Counted from the stretch's first letter, positions 48,944 through 56,579 are shown. The stretch is DNA of 64,000 bases from Paraburkholderia sp. BCC1884 (GCF_900996225.1 NZ_CAAJGL010000101.1:620001-684000); one strand, 5' to 3'. Translations and numbers: made by a program. Notes: generated by a model not told the origin, from the sequence alone.

Positions 48944-50416
48944 ATGCAAAACGCCCCTATGACTGCTCTGTTGCCCGACGCGCTGGTGATGCTCGCCGTT
49001 GTCGTCGCGTGGCTCAACGACACGTTCGTCGGCCAGGCCGGTCGCCGTACCACGTATTTCATTGCGTTCTTCTCGACGCTCGTCGCCGGCATCTGGTTTG
49101 CGATGAATGCGTTCGACCCGCAAGTGCGGTACTACTTCGGCCATATGTACGTGGTGGATCCGTTCGCCAGCGTGATGAAGGCTGTCGTGACGCTCGGTTA
49201 TGCCGTGTCGATCGTGTATTCGCGCCGTTACCTCGAAGATCGCGGTCTGTTCCGTGGTGAGTTTTTCCTGTTGGGCATGTTCTCGCTGCTCGGTCAGCTC
49301 GTCATGATCTCGGGCAACAACTTCCTGACGCTGTACCTCGGTCTGGAACTGATGTCGCTGTCCCTGTATGGCGCGATCGCGCTGCGCCGTGACGCTGCGC
49401 CGTCGAACGAAGCGGCCATGAAGTACTACGTGCTCGGCGCGCTGGCTTCCGGTTTCCTGCTTTACGGCATCTCGATGCTGTACGGCGCAACCGGTTCGCT
49501 CGACCTGAACGAAGTGTTCAAGGCGATCGGCACGAGTCACTACGATCCGAGCGTGCTGCTGTTCGGCGTGATCTTCATCGTGGCGGGCGTGGCGTTCAAG
49601 ATGGGTGCGGTGCCGTTCCACATGTGGGTGCCTGACGTGTATCAGGGCGCGCCGACGGCAATGACGCTGATGGTCGGCGGCGGTCCGAAGGTTGCCGCTT
49701 TCGCGTGGGGCTTTCGCTTCCTCGTGATGGGCCTGCTGCCGCTGGCAGTCGAATGGCAGGAAATGCTCGTGATTCTCGCGGCGCTGTCGCTGATCGTCGG
49801 CAATATCACGGGTATCGTGCAACGCAACGTCAAGCGGATGCTCGCGTACTCGGCGATCTCGAACATGGGTTTCGTGCTGCTGGGCCTGCTGGCCGGCGTG
49901 GTCGACCACAAGACTTCGGGCGCGGCCAACGCATACGGCTCGGCCATGTATTACAGCATCGTCTACCTGGTCACGACGATGGGCACGTTCGGCGTCATCA
50001 TGCTTCTGGCACGTCGTGATTTTGAAGCGGATACGCTCGAAGACTTCAAGGGCCTGAATCAACGCAGCCCGATATTCGCATTCGTGATGATGGTGATGAT
50101 GTTCTCGCTCGCCGGCATTCCGCCTGCGGTCGGCTTCTACGCCAAGCTTGCGGTGCTGCAGGCCACGATGAACGCCGGCTTGACCTGGCTGACGGTGCTG
50201 GCTGTGATCACGTCGCTGTTCGGCGCGTTCTACTACCTGCGTATCGTCAAACTGATGTACTTCGACGAGCCGCAAGACAAATCGCCGATTCTCGCCGACA
50301 CCAGCACGCGCGCCTTGCTCGCGATCAACGGTGTGGCGGTACTGGTGCTCGGGATCGTGCCGGATCCGCTGTTGAAGGCCTGCCTGCAGGCGATCCAGCA
50401 CACGCTGCTGCTCTGA
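48944..50416 (+). CDS. nuoN: NADH-quinone oxidoreductase subunit N
   Basis: A 490-residue antiporter-like subunit with 14 helices. Conserved segments include LYLGLELMSLSLYGAIALRRD, KMGAVPFHMWVPDVYQGAPTAMTLMV and KRMLAYSAISNMGFVLLG. The ATG at 48944 follows GGAGGAATTTAAAGACC. The stop overlaps the DUF2818 start by one base. Confidence 0.98.
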   Translation: MQNAPMTALLPDALVMLAVVVAWLNDTFVGQAGRRTTYFIAFFSTLVAGIWFAMNAFDPQVRYYFGHMYVVDPFASVMKAVVTLGYAVSIVYSRRYLEDRGLFRGEFFLLGMFSLLGQLVMISGNNFLTLYLGLELMSLSLYGAIALRRDAAPSNEAAMKYYVLGALASGFLLYGISMLYGATGSLDLNEVFKAIGTSHYDPSVLLFGVIFIVAGVAFKMGAVPFHMWVPDVYQGAPTAMTLMVGGGPKVAAFAWGFRFLVMGLLPLAVEWQEMLVILAALSLIVGNITGIVQRNVKRMLAYSAISNMGFVLLGLLAGVVDHKTSGAANAYGSAMYYSIVYLVTTMGTFGVIMLLARRDFEADTLEDFKGLNQRSPIFAFVMMVMMFSLAGIPPAVGFYAKLAVLQATMNAGLTWLTVLAVITSLFGAFYYLRIVKLMYFDEPQDKSPILADTSTRALLAINGVAVLVLGIVPDPLLKACLQAIQHTLLL

Positions 50417-50712
50417 TGTCGGCTGCGGGTTGGTTTATCGTGTTGTTGGCGCTGGTCGGCGCCAACCTGCCGTTCCTGAATCAACGCCTCTTCGCCGCCG
50501 TGCCGTTGAAAGCGGCGAGGAAGAACCCGTGGATCCGGATTGCCGAACTGATCGTGCTGTACTTCGCGGTCGGTGCGCTCGGTTTTCTGCTCGAAGCGCG
50601 TGCGGGTAACCGTTTCGAGCAGGGCTGGCAGTTTTACGCGATCACGTTCGCGCTGTTCGTCGTGTTCGCATTTCCCGGCTTTACCTTCCAGTATCTCGTC
50701 AAACGCCGCTGA
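50416..50712 (+). CDS. DUF2818 small membrane protein
   Basis: A 98-residue protein with three hydrophobic helices (about residues 5-22, 42-62, 75-92). Charged residues lie between helices (LKAARKNPWIR, EARAGNRFEQG). It starts on the last base of the nuoN stop (TGATG), so it is a true member of the nuo transcript. The family has no established function. The fixed position suggests a complex I accessory or assembly role; this is inference. Confidence 0.87.
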   Translation: MSAAGWFIVLLALVGANLPFLNQRLFAAVPLKAARKNPWIRIAELIVLYFAVGALGFLLEARAGNRFEQGWQFYAITFALFVVFAFPGFTFQYLVKRR

Positions 50713-50755
50713 CGGCGTCTCGCCGTCGCGCACCAAGCTGTCCTGAGGTCCGCAC

Positions 50756-51340
50756 ATGGCTGAACTTCCCAATCACGACGCCGCGCTCACCGAGACTTGT
50801 GTCGAAAGCAAAACGATCCATCAAGGACCGTTTCTGACGCTCAAGTGCGACACCGTCGAACTGCCTGACGGCAAACACGCGACCCGCGAGTACGTTCAGC
50901 ACCCGGGCGCAGTGATGGTGATCCCCTTGTTCGACGACGGCCGCGTGCTGCTGGAGAGCCAGTACCGCTATCCGATGGGCAAGGTGATGGTCGAGTATCC
51001 GGCCGGCAAGCTGGACCCGAACGAAGGTGCGCTGGCCTGCGCAATCCGCGAACTGCGGGAAGAGACCGGCTATACCGCGCGCGAATATGTCTATCTGACG
51101 CGGATTCACCCGATCATTTCTTACTCCACCGAGTTCATCGATATCTATCTTGCCCGCGGCTTGACGGCCGGTGAGCGCAAGCTCGATGAAGGCGAGTTCC
51201 TCGAGCTGTTCACGGCGAGCGTCGCCGACGTGTCGGAATGGGTGCGCACCGGGAAAATTACGGACGTGAAAACAGTCATCGGGACCTTCTGGCTGGAGAA
51301 GGTGCTGTCGGGTGCGTGGCCGTTAGCGCAAGCGGAATAA
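50756..51340 (+). CDS. NUDIX hydrolase, ADP-ribose pyrophosphatase-like
   Basis: A 194-residue NUDIX enzyme. The box is complete: GKLDPNEGALACAIRELREETGY fits G-x5-E-x7-REUxEExGU (about residues 83-105). The N-terminal part (CDTVELPDGKHATREYVQHPGAVMVIP) and length match ADP-ribose pyrophosphatases, which split ADP-ribose to AMP and ribose 5-phosphate. It lies 43 bases after DUF2818, last in the nuo region. An NADH-linked clean-up role fits but is not proven. Confidence 0.92.
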   Translation: MAELPNHDAALTETCVESKTIHQGPFLTLKCDTVELPDGKHATREYVQHPGAVMVIPLFDDGRVLLESQYRYPMGKVMVEYPAGKLDPNEGALACAIRELREETGYTAREYVYLTRIHPIISYSTEFIDIYLARGLTAGERKLDEGEFLELFTASVADVSEWVRTGKITDVKTVIGTFWLEKVLSGAWPLAQAE

Positions 51341-51389
51341 CCGTTGGCCGGACTGCGCGGACGTTACGCCAGTCAAAAAAACTCTGCGA

Positions 51390-51424
51390 AAAGCCCCTGC
51401 CGGTCTATGACCGGCAGGGGCTTT
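51390..51424 (+). terminator. Rho-independent terminator after the NUDIX gene
   Basis: A stem AAAGCCCCTGCCGGT/ACCGGCAGGGGCTTT with a five-base loop, then GTTCTT. The 15 pairs are perfect. Confidence 0.93.
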
Positions 51425-51548
51425 GTTCTTGCGCGCCAGGGAACACCACTGCGTCGCCTGTCGAGTCTTAAGAAAGACGCTTCTTTCCTATGCCTTCTGG
51501 CTGTCTCGCTTCCGATTCGCTGCCGTTCTAGTATGGACCTTTGACAGC

Positions 51549-51586
51549 AAGCTTCGTTACCCGGGATGGTTCGGATAACGAAGCTT
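51549..51586. repeat. 11-bp inverted repeat with 16-base spacer
   Basis: AAGCTTCGTTA (51549-51559) and its exact reverse complement TAACGAAGCTT (51576-51586). A TTGACA box at 51541-51546 lies just to the left. The purpose is unknown: it could be an operator, an RNA hairpin or a remnant of an insertion. Confidence 0.85.
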
Positions 51587-51608
51587 ACCGAGAGAGTCGA
51601 TTCTCTTG

Positions 51609-51650
51609 GGCCTCCATCTTGGTTGTCACTTGACAACCAAGATGGAGGCC
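51609..51650. promoter_or_regulatory. 42-bp perfect palindrome (20-bp arms) over a candidate promoter
   Basis: The left arm (51609-51628) and right arm (51631-51650) are exact reverse complements separated by CT. The centre contains TTGACA (51630-51635). A TAAATT box (51653-51658) follows after a 17-base spacer, so the palindrome covers the -35 box and spacer of the promoter for the HicA-like gene. As DNA it would suit an autorepressor; as RNA it would be a strong hairpin next to the GGAGGG ribosome-binding site (51659-51664). Confidence 0.85.
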
Positions 51651-51669
51651 GGTAAATTGGAGGGCATAG

Positions 51670-51915
51670 ATGATTCGTGGAACGCATCCGAAGAAAGAGG
51701 TTGAAGCAGCTCTGGCATACGCAGAAAGAAAAGGTTGGCGCGTGCAGAGCGGAGGCAAGAGTCACGCTTGGGGAAAAATATATTGCCCCTACAACGACGC
51801 GGAATGCCGCTGTGGCGAGTTTTGCATATCTAGCGTGTGGAGTACGCCAATGAATCCAGGCAATCACGCTAAACAATTACGGCGCATTGTCGACAACTGT
51901 ACGGCTCGCCGGTAG
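51670..51915 (+). CDS. HicA-like small protein, candidate toxin
   Basis: An 81-residue basic protein. The layout resembles HicA mRNA interferases: helix KKEVEAALAYAERKGW, a strand, then GGKSHAW (candidate catalytic His32), a strand EFCISSVWSTP and a final helix NHAKQLRRIVDNC. Four cysteines (39, 46, 48, 52) form a knuckle-like cluster not found in ordinary HicA. A second gene with a DNA-binding domain follows after 52 bases, the usual toxin-then-antitoxin order. GGAGGG lies 6 bases before the ATG. The toxin role is inferred from this pattern only; I do not recognise a characterised family. Confidence 0.7.
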   Translation: MIRGTHPKKEVEAALAYAERKGWRVQSGGKSHAWGKIYCPYNDAECRCGEFCISSVWSTPMNPGNHAKQLRRIVDNCTARR

Positions 51916-51967
51916 CAGGCGATTTCAATCGCGAACGTGTGGAATAGAATTGAAGCAGGAGTAACGT

Positions 51968-52492
51968 ATGGAATACGTATTCACCTTGAAGTACCAACTC
52001 GTTGCAGAAGATTGCGACCTCGATGCGATCGTTGAACGATTGGGCGAAGCTGGTTGCGACGACGCCACCGTTGGCGTGGGACAACCCGGCCGCATTGCGC
52101 TGTTTTTCTCTCGCGAAGGCGAGTCCGCATTCGCGGCGCTCGTTAGCGCGCTCAAAGATATCAAGCAAGCGGTGCCGAGCGCGCGGCTTGTCGAGGCGGG
52201 TCCCGACTTCGTCGGCTTGACCGATGTTGCCGAGATCGCCGGAGTGTCGCGACAAAACATGCGCAAACTGATGTTAAGCCACGCAATCGACTTTCCGCCG
52301 CCGGTCCATGAGGGTAGTGCGTCGGTGTGGCATCTGTCGGATATCCTCGACTGGCTGAATGCGCGCGGCGGATACGACATTCAGACGAACGTGCTCGACG
52401 TCGCCAAGTCGGCCAAGCAAGTCAACCTGGCAAGAGGAACCCGCGAACTGGAGCCGCGGCTGAATCGTCAGTTGGAATGCCTGGTGGCATGA
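51968..52492 (+). CDS. HTH DNA-binding protein, candidate antitoxin of the HicA-like gene
   Basis: A 174-residue protein. Residues 1-75 form a compact alpha/beta unit (EYVFTLKYQLVAEDCDLDAIVERLGEAGCDD, GRIALFFSREGESAFAALVSALKDIKQA) of unknown family. Residues 78-140 carry an AlpA/MerR-like helix-turn-helix (GLTDVAEIAGVSRQNMRKLM) and WHLSDILDWLNARGG. The tail is charged. GCAGGAG precedes the ATG. Given the palindrome upstream, it probably represses its own operon and neutralises the 81-residue protein. Another reading is a plain regulator whose target is not the neighbour. Confidence 0.75.
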   Translation: MEYVFTLKYQLVAEDCDLDAIVERLGEAGCDDATVGVGQPGRIALFFSREGESAFAALVSALKDIKQAVPSARLVEAGPDFVGLTDVAEIAGVSRQNMRKLMLSHAIDFPPPVHEGSASVWHLSDILDWLNARGGYDIQTNVLDVAKSAKQVNLARGTRELEPRLNRQLECLVA

Positions 52493-52613
52493 GGCGGGGC
52501 GATCCATCATCCAGAGCTGCTTCGGCAGCGCTTGGCGCAAAGCGTTAAAATCGCCCACCGCGTCGGATTTATCTGCGACGCATGGCAGCGGCGCGTCGTC
52601 CGTATAAATTAAC

Positions 52614-52650
52614 GAACGACCGTTCACAAATTTTAGTTTTGCGCTAAACT
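52614..52650 (+). promoter_or_regulatory. Promoter with a TetR-type palindrome before the DUF1178/acyl-CoA operon
   Basis: The perfect palindrome GAACG-AC-CGTTC (52614-52625) overlaps a -35 box TTCACA (52623-52628). It is followed, after a 16-base spacer, by TAAACT (52645-52650). The predicted start is near 52657, 16 bases before the DUF1178 gene. The rest of the 180-base gap shows nothing else. Confidence 0.55.
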
Positions 52651-52672
52651 GGCACGCAAGCCCTGATTCCAC

Positions 52673-53098
52673 ATGAAGGTCCTCGATTTACAGTGTCCGC
52701 ATGGCCATCGGTTCGAAGGTTGGTTTGCTTCGGCTGATGACTTTGAATCGCAGCAGGCCCGCAAGCTTGTCGAATGTCCGATCTGCGGAGCGAACGAAGT
52801 GAGCCGTTTGCCTTCAGCGCCGCGCCTGAATTTGTCCGGCGCGACCGAGACGAAGCCGCCCGCGGACGCAGGCGAAACGCAAGCGCGTGTCATGCGCGCT
52901 TTGCGCGAGGTACTGGAAAAGACCGAGAACGTGGGCGACCGCTTCGCCGAGGAAGCGCGGCGCATTCACTACAACGAAGCGCCTGCACGCAATATTCGCG
53001 GTGTCACCACACCGGAAGATGCGAGAGCCTTGGTCGAAGAAGGCATCGAAGTGATGCCGCTGCCGGTCCCGGCTGCCTTGAAGGAACCGCTGCAATAG
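52673..53098 (+). CDS. DUF1178 family protein
   Basis: A 141-residue protein with a zinc-ribbon-like N-terminus: Cys in LQCPHGHRFEGWFAS and ECPICGANEVSRLPSAP. The C-terminal helices contain ENVGDRFAEEARRIHYNEAPARNIRGVTTPEDARALVEEGIEV, a block conserved across DUF1178 proteins. The function is unknown. It is first in the transcript with the acyl-CoA dehydrogenase genes 48 bases downstream. This suggests shared control, not necessarily a shared pathway. Confidence 0.88.
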   Translation: MKVLDLQCPHGHRFEGWFASADDFESQQARKLVECPICGANEVSRLPSAPRLNLSGATETKPPADAGETQARVMRALREVLEKTENVGDRFAEEARRIHYNEAPARNIRGVTTPEDARALVEEGIEVMPLPVPAALKEPLQ

Positions 53099-53146
53099 CG
53101 CAGTGGCTCACTGGCGGCGGGCGGTTGCGGCCAGGAGACACGACGC

Positions 53147-54343
53147 ATGAACCTGGACTATTCTCCCGCCGACGACGCGTTCCGCGCTGACATCCGCGTA
53201 TGGCTCGAAGCGAATCTGCCTCACGAGCTAAGCGACAAAGTACTCAACCATAAACGTCTTGCCCGCGAAGACTTCGCTGGCTGGCACAAGCTGCTCGGCA
53301 CGCGCGGCTGGTCGGTGGTCGCGTGGCCGAAAGAATATGGCGGTCCCGGCTGGGATGCGACCCAACGGCATATCTGGGACGACGAGTGCGCGCGTATCGG
53401 CGCGCCCTCAGTACTTCCTTTCGGCGTCTCGATGGTTGCGCCCGTGCTGATGAAATACGGCAACGAGGCCCAGAAACGTCACTACTTGCCGCGCATTCTC
53501 GACGGTACGGACTGGTGGTGCCAGGGCTACTCCGAGCCGGGTTCGGGCTCCGATCTGGCTTCGTTGCGCACGCGCGCAGAGCGCGTCGGCGATCACTACG
53601 TGGTCAATGGGCAAAAAACCTGGACCACGCTCGGTCAGTACGCCGACATGATGTTCTGTCTCGTGCGCACCGATAGCGGTGCCAAAAAGCAGGAGGGCAT
53701 CTCCTTCCTGCTGATCGACATGAAAACGCCGGGCATCACCGTGCGGCCCATCATCACGCTCGACGAAGACCATGAAGTCAACGAAGTCTTTTTCGAGGAC
53801 GTGAAGGTGCCGGTCCAGAATCTCGTCGGCGAAGAAAATCGCGGCTGGACTTACGCGAAGTATCTGCTGGGCCATGAGCGCACGGGCATTGCACGGGTCG
53901 GTCAGTCGAAACGGGAACTCGTGTTCCTAAAACGTCTCGCGCTGAATCAGAAGAAAAATGGGAAGCCGCTTCTGCAAGATCCCGTGTTCGCCGCGAAGGT
54001 CGCGAGCCTTGAGATCGAACTGATGGCGCTCGAAGTCACCGTGCAGCGCGTGGTCGCTAACGAGAGCGGTGGCCGCGGTCCGGGACCGGAGGCGTCGATG
54101 CTGAAGATCAAGGGCACAGAAGTACAGCAGGCACTCACCGAACTGATGTTCGAAGCCGTCGGTCCGCTCGGCGCGCCGTTCGACGTTCCATTCCTCGAAG
54201 GTGAACGCGACCACAGCCTCGCCGGCGACGACGACGCAGCGCCTCTGGCCGCGTATTACTTCAACTTTCGCAAGACGTCGATTTACGGCGGTTCGAACGA
54301 AATTCAGAAGAACATCATCGCGCAGATGATTCTGGGACTTTGA
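53147..54343 (+). CDS. Acyl-CoA dehydrogenase, large subunit of a two-subunit enzyme (PimC-like)
   Basis: A 398-residue FAD-dependent dehydrogenase. The N-terminal helical domain has WSVVAWPKEYGGPGWD, the middle domain has GYSEPGSGSDLASLRTRAER and NGQKTWTTLGQYADMMF, and the C-terminal domain ends RKTSIYGGSNEIQKNIIAQMILGL. The position of the classical catalytic Glu (YEG) is Gly here (YGGSNEIQ), as in PimC-type proteins that pair with a second subunit. That partner follows 10 bases later. Possible substrates are dicarboxylyl- or branched/aryl-acyl-CoAs; the sequence does not tell which. Confidence 0.88.
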   Translation: MNLDYSPADDAFRADIRVWLEANLPHELSDKVLNHKRLAREDFAGWHKLLGTRGWSVVAWPKEYGGPGWDATQRHIWDDECARIGAPSVLPFGVSMVAPVLMKYGNEAQKRHYLPRILDGTDWWCQGYSEPGSGSDLASLRTRAERVGDHYVVNGQKTWTTLGQYADMMFCLVRTDSGAKKQEGISFLLIDMKTPGITVRPIITLDEDHEVNEVFFEDVKVPVQNLVGEENRGWTYAKYLLGHERTGIARVGQSKRELVFLKRLALNQKKNGKPLLQDPVFAAKVASLEIELMALEVTVQRVVANESGGRGPGPEASMLKIKGTEVQQALTELMFEAVGPLGAPFDVPFLEGERDHSLAGDDDAAPLAAYYFNFRKTSIYGGSNEIQKNIIAQMILGL

Positions 54344-54353
54344 GGAGCGGCGC

Positions 54354-55481
54354 ATGGACTTCACTTTCAACGACGAACAACAGCAATTCGCCGACGCGCT
54401 GCGCCGCTACCTGGACAAGAGCTACGGGTTCGAAGCACGCCAGGCCATCGTAGGTTCCGAGGCTGGCGTTTCGGATTCACAGTGGCGCGCCTTGACGGAG
54501 TTGGGGCTGACGGCGCTGCCCGTGCCGGAAGCACAAGGTGGCTTCAATGGCGGCCCGATCGACATGCTGGTGGTGATGCAGGAGCTCGGCCGCGCGCTTG
54601 TCGTCGAGCCGTATTGGGCGACGGCGGTCGGCATTGAGGCATTGCGCCTTGCCGGCACCGGGCTCGGTGACGATGCCTCGTTGCTCGAACGTGCGGCCCA
54701 GGGCGAGATCAAGCTCGCCGTGGCGTTTCACGAGCCGCACGCGCGCTACGACCTGTTCGAGGTCGAGACGGTCGCGAGCGGGGCGGGCGAGCAGCAAACC
54801 TTGAGCGGCACCAAATCGGTCGTGTTGCACGGTGCACAAGCGTCATACTGGATCGTGCCGGCCCGGTTGAACGGCGAGATCGCGCTCTTCGTCGTGGCGC
54901 GCGACGCCACTGGCGTCGAGATCACGGACTACCGCACCATCGACGGCCAACGCGCCGCAACGTTGGTGTTCACCGCGACTCCCGCGCGCCGGCTCACCGG
55001 CCAACACGCCGGCGCAGCCGCGCTCGAACATATCGCGGACTACGGCACGCTTCTGCTGTGCGCGGAGGCGATCGGTGCGCTGGACGCGTTGAACTTCGCC
55101 ACTGTCGACTACACCAAAACGCGTCAACAGTTCGGTCAGCCGATCGCGCGCTTTCAGGCGCTGCAGCACCGCATGGTCGAGATGCTGATTCATGCCGAGC
55201 AGGCGCGCTCGATCACCTATCTCGCGGCCATGCGCTACACCAGCGAAGACGTCGACGAGCGTCGTCGCGCGATCTCGGCAGCGAAGGCGCGGGTGGGACA
55301 GGCCGCGCGTTTCGTCGGCCAACAGGCCGTGCAGTTGCATGGCGGCATGGGCGTGACGAACGAAGTGGCGGCAGCGCATCTGTTCAAGCGCCTCGCCATT
55401 ATCGAAACCACGCTAGGCGACGTCGACCATCATCTCGCGCGGTTTGCCACGTTGCCTGGCTTTGCCACCGCCGAAGTGTGA
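54354..55481 (+). CDS. Acyl-CoA dehydrogenase, small subunit (PimD-like)
   Basis: A 375-residue acyl-CoA dehydrogenase fold, more divergent than its partner. The N-terminus MDFTFNDEQQQFADALRRYLDKSYGFEARQAI and the C-terminal AVQLHGGMGVTNEVAAAHLFKRLAIIETTLGD are typical. The middle FAD-binding part is weakly conserved. The gene directly follows the large subunit, and the pair probably forms an alpha2beta2 enzyme as for PimC/PimD and FadE26/27-like proteins. Which subunit holds the catalytic base is not clear from sequence. Confidence 0.85.
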   Translation: MDFTFNDEQQQFADALRRYLDKSYGFEARQAIVGSEAGVSDSQWRALTELGLTALPVPEAQGGFNGGPIDMLVVMQELGRALVVEPYWATAVGIEALRLAGTGLGDDASLLERAAQGEIKLAVAFHEPHARYDLFEVETVASGAGEQQTLSGTKSVVLHGAQASYWIVPARLNGEIALFVVARDATGVEITDYRTIDGQRAATLVFTATPARRLTGQHAGAAALEHIADYGTLLLCAEAIGALDALNFATVDYTKTRQQFGQPIARFQALQHRMVEMLIHAEQARSITYLAAMRYTSEDVDERRRAISAAKARVGQAARFVGQQAVQLHGGMGVTNEVAAAHLFKRLAIIETTLGDVDHHLARFATLPGFATAEV

Positions 55482-55514
55482 GCGGCCAGTCCACCCAATG
55501 CGATGGAGAAGAAA

Positions 55515-55973
55515 ATGGGATTGAGTTTTGAGGACATGGTGGTCGGCACGACCACCGAAGTCGGCAAGCACACGTTCACGCGTGAGGAGATCGTCGAGTT
55601 TGCAGAGAAGTTCGATCCTCAACCGTTTCATGTGGACGAAGCCGCTGCTGCCGCATCGCCGTTTCTCGGTTTGGTGGCGAGTGGCTGGCATACCTGCTCG
55701 GTGATGATGGGTATGCTGGTGCGTAACGCGCTCAAGGGTTCGACGTCGATGGGCTCGCCCGGCATCGACGACATCCGCTGGTTGAAGCCGGTGCGCGTCG
55801 GCGATACGATCACGATGCTGAACTCGGTGCTCGACAAGCGCGTCTCGGAAAGCAAGCCGGATCGCGGCATCGTGTCGACGGTGTGGCAGGGCGTCAATCA
55901 GCATGGCGAAACAGTCATCACGGTGCGCTCGAAGGGACTGTTCGGGCTGCGCAATCCGGGAACTACGCCATGA
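55515..55973 (+). CDS. MaoC-like dehydratase/hydratase (first copy)
   Basis: A 152-residue single hot-dog protein of the MaoC family that hydrates enoyl-CoA. The active-site Asp and His appear in FDPQPFHVDEAAAA, with the helix SPFLGLVASGWHTCSVMMGMLV. ATG at 55515 is chosen: GGAGAAG six bases upstream is a good ribosome-binding site and lies in the coding sequence of the alternative ATG at 55503. The second MaoC gene overlaps its stop. Confidence 0.87.
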   Translation: MGLSFEDMVVGTTTEVGKHTFTREEIVEFAEKFDPQPFHVDEAAAAASPFLGLVASGWHTCSVMMGMLVRNALKGSTSMGSPGIDDIRWLKPVRVGDTITMLNSVLDKRVSESKPDRGIVSTVWQGVNQHGETVITVRSKGLFGLRNPGTTP

Positions 55974-56449
55974 CAACTAGCGCGACCGCCGCCGCGAAGC
56001 CGCTCGGCAACGCTGCGGCCCTGCGTGCGCTGGTGGGTGCGGACGCGCTCGTCAGCGAATGGCTCACCATCGACCAGGCGAGCGTGGGCCGCTTTGCCGA
56101 GGCGACCGGCGATCATCAATGGATTCACGTCGATCCGGAGCGGGCGCGGCGTGAATCGCCGTTCGGCGGCGCTATCGCGCACGGCTTTCTGACGTTGTCG
56201 TTGATTCCGGGCCTACTCGACAAGACCGCGACGCTCGAGCAGCGCATGGGTGTCAATTACGGATTGAACCGCGTGCGGTTTACTTCGCCGGTGCTGGTCG
56301 GCTCGCAACTGCGCGCGAGTTTCGCGGTGCAGTCCGTCACCGACGTCGACGACGCCGGCGTGCAGGTGGTGTGGAACGTCACGCTGGAGCGGCAAGGCAG
56401 CGAGCGGCCAGCGTGTGTCGCCGAGTTCATCACGCGGCACTACTTCTAG
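55970..56449 (+). CDS. MaoC-like (R)-specific enoyl-CoA hydratase (second copy)
   Basis: A 159-residue hot-dog protein. The hydratase dyad is in FAEATGDHQWIHVDPERA, with the following GGAIAHGFLTLSLIPGL typical of MaoC/PhaJ-like enzymes. ATGA overlap with the first copy implies co-translation. Two adjacent single-domain copies may form a heterodimeric hydratase, an arrangement known in steroid side-chain degradation. This is a hypothesis. Confidence 0.88.
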   Translation: MTTSATAAAKPLGNAAALRALVGADALVSEWLTIDQASVGRFAEATGDHQWIHVDPERARRESPFGGAIAHGFLTLSLIPGLLDKTATLEQRMGVNYGLNRVRFTSPVLVGSQLRASFAVQSVTDVDDAGVQVVWNVTLERQGSERPACVAEFITRHYF

Positions 56450-56488
56450 GAACGTGCTCCACAAGGCGGCATGGTGAGAGCGGTCAGC

Positions 56489-56525
56489 AAAAAGCGCGAA
56501 CGGCATGAATGCCGGATCGCGCTTT
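56489..56525 (+). terminator. Rho-independent terminator after the MaoC genes
   Basis: A stem AAAAGCGCGA-CGGCAT/ATGCCG-TCGCGCTTTT with a two-base loop and small internal bulges, then TCATTTTC. Confidence 0.88.
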
Positions 56526-56579
56526 TCATTTTCTGCCGATGCGAGTGCGTACCAACGCCTACCAGCCGCCGTAATGAAA

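Larger units (their letters stand above)
51341..51669. other. Gap between nuo region and the HicA-like module, rich in inverted repeats
   Basis: 329 bases with no gene and lower GC than the surroundings. It contains a terminator (51390-51424), a short hairpin GAAAGA-CGCT-TCTTTC (51472-51487), an 11-base inverted repeat (51549-51586), a 42-bp palindrome (51609-51650) and promoter-like boxes. These elements are listed separately. Confidence 0.85.

Noticed and set aside
51609-51650. The 42-bp palindrome as a simple terminator for the upstream gene
   Set aside because: No T run follows, a good terminator already exists at 51390-51424, and promoter boxes are embedded in it.
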